Source of the DNA: Bacillota bacterium
GTDB taxonomy: Bacteria > Bacillota > Clostridia > DSM-8532
Direction: 5' to 3'
Assembly: GCA_023411795.1 (NCBI GenBank)
Contig: JAEYOK010000027.1
Coordinates: 62,001 to 126,000 of the forward strand
DNA length: 64,000 nt
The position numbers were made by a program, and so were the translations under genes. Positions 60,219 to 64,000 of this stretch are shown one piece after another. The notes beneath the pieces were generated by a model that worked only from the letters and a program-made list of their open reading frames with translations, was not told where the DNA came from and made no database searches. Numbering within the stretch: position 1 is the first letter of the stretch; every line of letters starts with the position of its first letter.

Positions 60219-62252
60219 TCAAATCTGCATCAATTGCTTATAAAACGCCGAAATACTCTCCATCCCCGATACTATCATCGGTATTATCAGATATAGTACA
60301 ATTAGCGCATAAACAGGCATAAAGCCTATCATGTTGCCAAGATTCTTCTTTCTTTCTACTATTCTCTCATTGCTTTCTTTGCGACTTTCATGGTTAAAGC
60401 TCATCTCATTTTCCAACTCTTCAAAAGCTCTTGCTACATCCAAATCCTCACTGGCGAGCTGAAGGTTATCTATTATTGATAAAAAAGGTCCAAATCCAAC
60501 TTCAGATTTAAGCTGTTCCAATGCCTCGTACGAACCCGAGCTGAAGTTTTGTATACATTTTTGTAAAGGGACTTTAAAATGTAACGAAAAGGTTTCCATC
60601 CATTCCAGAATTTCTTGAACATGAACTCGGCTCATATGCATGAGCATTAAAATAATAGTTTGAAATTGAGAAACCTCATCCTCCATATCTATTTTTCTCG
60701 CATTGGCCATGAAGCGGAGGCCCATGATAGGAGCATTATAACCAAGGACAGATAACAGGAAGCACACAAGCAGCTGCCACCACCAGAATATGTTATCTGA
60801 AAGCTTTTGCATCTTTAAACTAATTCTTTCAGCGACAATATTCATTTCCTGCTGGTAAATTGAACCCTCTTTTTTAATCTCTTCAAGGATTTTATCTTTG
60901 TCACTATTCTTGTCAAGTCTTAGGATAATCGTTCGGTCCATATCAGTTATGGTTTGCAGTTTTTTATATTCTTCCTCTGAGAGCTTTCCACCCAGATATC
61001 CCTCCGGTGTCTGCGGTTGATAAAGAATGACATACCTCGTATAACACATAAGGCCAATAAACAAGCAAATACCAAATATGAAAGACAGTGTTGCCATAAT
61101 AAGCCTGCGGGTATAAAGAGTTTTTAAATTAAGCGGTGCCATAGCATTCTTAATTAATTGAGTCAAAGAATTCTTCTTTGACGTGTATCCTTTTGGAATC
61201 AACCTGTCCACCAACTTATGAAGAAACTTATCATATATCTGTTGCTCAAAGGATTTTTTTATAAAACCGGTATTAAAAGGCCTGTCAAACCGTTGAAGCC
61301 GACGTAGTGTTATATAGGATATAATTGATACTATAATTGTAGCTATACCAAGAATTATCCCTATCTTACTGGTATAAAAACTTTCCAGAGGTGTAAAGCT
61401 GTTTGCAGCCCAGTTTCTTAGCGGTTTGAGGAAAAACATCGGTAAGAGGGAGATCGTATTAAGGCTTTTCAATGCGTATTTTAACTTTTCACGTTTATAA
61501 ATCTCTGCCTTGATTTCACTGCCAAGATAGGTAATACAACGTATAAAAACCGAGCTTTCCTTTACTTGAGTGTCACCATATTCCTTTGTTATATAGATGA
61601 CCCCGGCAAGCATCTTAAAGTACTTATTTGGAGCAGTTTCATAGTATTTTTCCAGCTCTTCATCAGCATCTTTCGATGTTAGGATATCGTTAATTCTTTC
61701 AGCATGTATATAAACCTCATAGGTTTCGCGCTTGTTAAGCAGGCTACAAGCTTCCAGATTGGCATCCTCCACAGATTTTTGTTCATAGTATTTATGTCTA
61801 AGTAACTCAAGATAACTTATTTGCTGTCTCAATAGCTTATTTTGAAGGTTGTTTATAAAAAGTTCTATTACTGTATCCCCAATAAAAAAGAGCAGAACAG
61901 TAAGCAAAACCAGCATCAGTAAATCCTTTGTTATTACCCAAAAGGCTACAACTACGGTCAAATATAAAACTACTGTCGTGAGAAGCAAAACAACAGCTCG
62001 TTTTTGTATAGTTTTCACATCTGATACAGTATGTATCTCCAGCCTTTTTCTTATGCTTATAAGCAGATTGTTTAATAAAGGAATAGATGATATTTTACTG
62101 TATAACGTAAGAATGAATGTAAAGTTTTTGGATTTGCTTTCACTTAGCTGCTTTCCACTTCTTTTTTGTCTTTTTGCCAACCCTATATTAGCAATTATCA
62201 TCAGAACGGCAAGAACAAGACATATTAAACCGATAATTGTGTATTTATTCAT
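60219..62252 (-). CDS. Double-length TadB/TadC-like inner-membrane platform protein
   Basis: This 677-residue membrane protein has about seven membrane segments, among them IGLICLVLAVLMIIANIGLA, VVLLLTTVVLYLTVVVAFWV, IGIILGIATIIVSIISYITL and MIGFMPVYALIVLYLIIPMI. The C-terminal quarter has the T2SSF/TadC-like cytosolic helices (RVHVQEILEWMETFSLHF, EDLDVARAFEELENEMSF). Usual TadB and TadC proteins are about half this length, so this may be a fusion of the two. It would form the inner-membrane platform on which the CpaF-type ATPase acts. Its ATG overlaps the ATPase stop (ATGA). Confidence 0.8.
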   Translation of the reverse strand: MNKYTIIGLICLVLAVLMIIANIGLAKRQKRSGKQLSESKSKNFTFILTLYSKISSIPLLNNLLISIRKRLEIHTVSDVKTIQKRAVVLLLTTVVLYLTVVVAFWVITKDLLMLVLLTVLLFFIGDTVIELFINNLQNKLLRQQISYLELLRHKYYEQKSVEDANLEACSLLNKRETYEVYIHAERINDILTSKDADEELEKYYETAPNKYFKMLAGVIYITKEYGDTQVKESSVFIRCITYLGSEIKAEIYKREKLKYALKSLNTISLLPMFFLKPLRNWAANSFTPLESFYTSKIGIILGIATIIVSIISYITLRRLQRFDRPFNTGFIKKSFEQQIYDKFLHKLVDRLIPKGYTSKKNSLTQLIKNAMAPLNLKTLYTRRLIMATLSFIFGICLFIGLMCYTRYVILYQPQTPEGYLGGKLSEEEYKKLQTITDMDRTIILRLDKNSDKDKILEEIKKEGSIYQQEMNIVAERISLKMQKLSDNIFWWWQLLVCFLLSVLGYNAPIMGLRFMANARKIDMEDEVSQFQTIILMLMHMSRVHVQEILEWMETFSLHFKVPLQKCIQNFSSGSYEALEQLKSEVGFGPFLSIIDNLQLASEDLDVARAFEELENEMSFNHESRKESNERIVERKKNLGNMIGFMPVYALIVLYLIIPMIVSGMESISAFYKQLMQI

Positions 62253-64000
62253 ATCGCGACCTCTTTCTGCGTGTTAAAGAATTTGTCACAATAAGCATCA
62301 AAATCCTGAACATCCTTTTCAGTCATAGCTTTCTTCATCTTATCGGTTCTATCTGATGTTATGGTATTCACAACAACATAGCGGCCATCCTTGAATTCAA
62401 TTATATTCCGGGGTTCAAAAATCCTATTGTCGCTCATCTTCTTAAAATATTCAGCCGAGGTATTCATGAACGACTTAGCTTTATCAGCCAGGTCCTCCTT
62501 TTCCCTAAATTCCTGCGGCAGGGGATAATCAGGCAGCTCAACTATTTCAGTAATCCTTTCTATATACCGTCTTCCCTGATAATCCCTCACTAAATGAATA
62601 TCAAAATCCAAAACTGAGACAACCTGCTGCTCAGCTATTTTTTCATTATTGAACATCTCACACTTAAGCAGAGAATTTCTGAGGGAATAGACCAAATCCC
62701 GCGTAGTTTTTGCGTGGTGCGTGAACAAGGTAAAAAGAGAGGCAACCTGAGACATCTGTATCATCCATGCAGCAACCGGATCGGTTGCCACCTCCCCCAA
62801 TATGTTCACACTACCGTCGGTCTTTTTTTGGATATCCAGACCTTGCTGACCCGATATGTTCTCTGTCTCCCTGAATGATAAAATGTTTCTACCCGGATAC
62901 AGCCTTCTTAAATTAAGTTCAAAAGCCATCTCCTGAATACGAAGAGTCAATGACGCATAGATATGCTTTATCATTGCCATAAGCAAAGTTGTTTTGCCAG
63001 AACCCTGCTGGCCTGTAACAGATGTTATCATGCCACCTTTTACTATGTATTTTATTAATTCTATTGGCAAATGAGCATTCTCATCCTGTATGAGCATTTC
63101 GAGTGTTACATTTTTAATGAAAAACTTACGTACAAAGAAAGCCCATGACTCGGAAAAGGGCGGCCTTACCACTAAAATACGGCTCCCATCCTTCATTTCG
63201 TTGACCCGGTAACCTGTTGATTCTGAGAGTTGTCCTCCGCGATTATATCTATATATTATCTGACAAACCCTTTTTAGCTCACTTTCGGACTCAAAGCCGA
63301 GAAAATCTAATTTAATAGACTTCCCCTTATAAAATATCCAGATGCTCTCATAGTTTCTTTTAATCCTTCCATTCGCTTTTGTGTTATCTGAAAAGCTATC
63401 GATTGTATCCAATGACTCCCTAAAATCTAGCGGATTTATCGGTAAATCCTTTGTGGCTCCCGACACCCCACCGGATACTCCGTCAATATTCATATCCCTT
63501 ATTTCATCAATAACACCTAGACCTTTGTACCGCTCGTAAACAGCCTGGGTAATTATTTCAAGGCGATCATCGTTGCTAAGTACAAGACCCATTCGATCAA
63601 AGATTTCATCAATATCCTTCTTAGTAATAGTAAAAGCTAATTCTCCGTCTTCAGTTTCCATTAGCTTGTCCAACCCATTAGTATCAATAAAATGTGTCAG
63701 GGCATCAAAACCATATTCTTTTTTTAGCATATGAAGAATAATTGCAAATTTATCTCTTACCGGCAGAAGATAGGTATTGTTAAATGGAATAATTGTGTTA
63801 ATTTTGTCCTGTGGTATATAGGAAAATAAAATGTCATAGATAAATGACTTTACAAACTGTTTATCCTCAACCGAGCCATGCATGCATACCTTAAGTGCCT
63901 TTTTAAGTTCTGCTCTTTTGTTAGCCTGCTTCCTAAACTCGACTTCATTAAGTCCCAGCTCAAATAAATTAGTTCTGGTAATCTCGTCTATGGAATCCTT
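62249..64000 (-). CDS. CpaF/TadA-type secretion ATPase, 5' partial
   Basis: This is a secretion ATPase of the GspE/CpaF superfamily, which powers pilus assembly at the inner membrane. The frame is open to the right edge, so the N-terminus lies outside; 583 residues are visible and the ATG at 63883 is not the true start. Walker A is SVTGQQGSGKTTLLMAMIKH, the Walker B-like segment is VNILGEVATDPVAAWMIQ, and the His box is SLFTLFTHHAKTTRDLVYSL. It resembles CpaF more than PilB. It overlaps the platform gene by four bases, which supports a working secretion or pilus system here. Confidence 0.88.
   Translation of the reverse strand, partial: KDSIDEITRTNLFELGLNEVEFRKQANKRAELKKALKVCMHGSVEDKQFVKSFIYDILFSYIPQDKINTIIPFNNTYLLPVRDKFAIILHMLKKEYGFDALTHFIDTNGLDKLMETEDGELAFTITKKDIDEIFDRMGLVLSNDDRLEIITQAVYERYKGLGVIDEIRDMNIDGVSGGVSGATKDLPINPLDFRESLDTIDSFSDNTKANGRIKRNYESIWIFYKGKSIKLDFLGFESESELKRVCQIIYRYNRGGQLSESTGYRVNEMKDGSRILVVRPPFSESWAFFVRKFFIKNVTLEMLIQDENAHLPIELIKYIVKGGMITSVTGQQGSGKTTLLMAMIKHIYASLTLRIQEMAFELNLRRLYPGRNILSFRETENISGQQGLDIQKKTDGSVNILGEVATDPVAAWMIQMSQVASLFTLFTHHAKTTRDLVYSLRNSLLKCEMFNNEKIAEQQVVSVLDFDIHLVRDYQGRRYIERITEIVELPDYPLPQEFREKEDLADKAKSFMNTSAEYFKKMSDNRIFEPRNIIEFKDGRYVVVNTITSDRTDKMKKAMTEKDVQDFDAYCDKFFNTQKEVAI

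Overview
The window comes from a motile, low-GC, Gram-positive anaerobe, most likely of the class Clostridia. Supporting signs are AT-rich codon use, strong AGGAGG-type ribosome sites, and a Firmicutes-style flagellar block (yvyF-flgM-flgN-flgK-flgL-fliW-csrA). A SAM-I riboswitch before metK, a type II pantothenate kinase, an ECF transporter subunit, and a thioredoxin-reductase-like flavoprotein without an obvious NADPH motif fit as well. The xylose isomerase operon would suit a plant-fibre degrader such as Ruminiclostridium, but the genus is a guess.

Bases 1-15865 (plus strand) hold a tightly packed surface-glycan cluster: a sugar epimerase/dehydratase (cut by the window edge), an FkbM methyltransferase, two LicD proteins, a TagB/TagF-like transferase fused to a beta-propeller-like region, a SAM methyltransferase, a very large GT2-HAD fusion and a TagD-like cytidylyltransferase. 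Several proteins share two interchangeable modules: a short Rossmann-like domain, and a COG5610-type domain with an RDG motif. A convergent TarI/IspD-like cytidylyltransferase (15891-16613) has a sigma-28-like promoter, which hints that the glycan is made for flagella or under motility control.

Bases 16784-29021 (minus strand) read, in transcription order: a small membrane protein, recD2, comFC, yvyF-like, flgM, flgN, two flgK paralogues (one with an inserted VWA-like domain), flgL, fliW, csrA and a chemotaxis receptor. An HD-GYP c-di-GMP phosphodiesterase faces away from this block (29143-30195).

Bases 30200-48100 are mostly housekeeping: metK with its riboswitch, radA, cysE-cysS, coaW with an ECF S component, a lipid kinase, cysQ, tRNA-Arg(CCT), an ABC exporter pair, argS, ddl and a GerMN lipoprotein. 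A two-copy 118-base structured repeat lies between the HD-GYP gene and metK.

Bases 48449-57459 carry the thioredoxin-reductase-like protein, a heterodimeric ABC exporter and the xylB-ROK regulator-xylA operon with a perfect 25-base palindrome at its promoter. Bases 57649-64000 (minus strand) carry a Tad/type II secretion-like pilus cluster: a CpaF-type ATPase (cut by the right edge), a double-length platform protein and four small single-anchor proteins. The last of these ends in an Ada-like four-cysteine motif. No insertion sequences, prophage genes or CRISPR arrays were seen.
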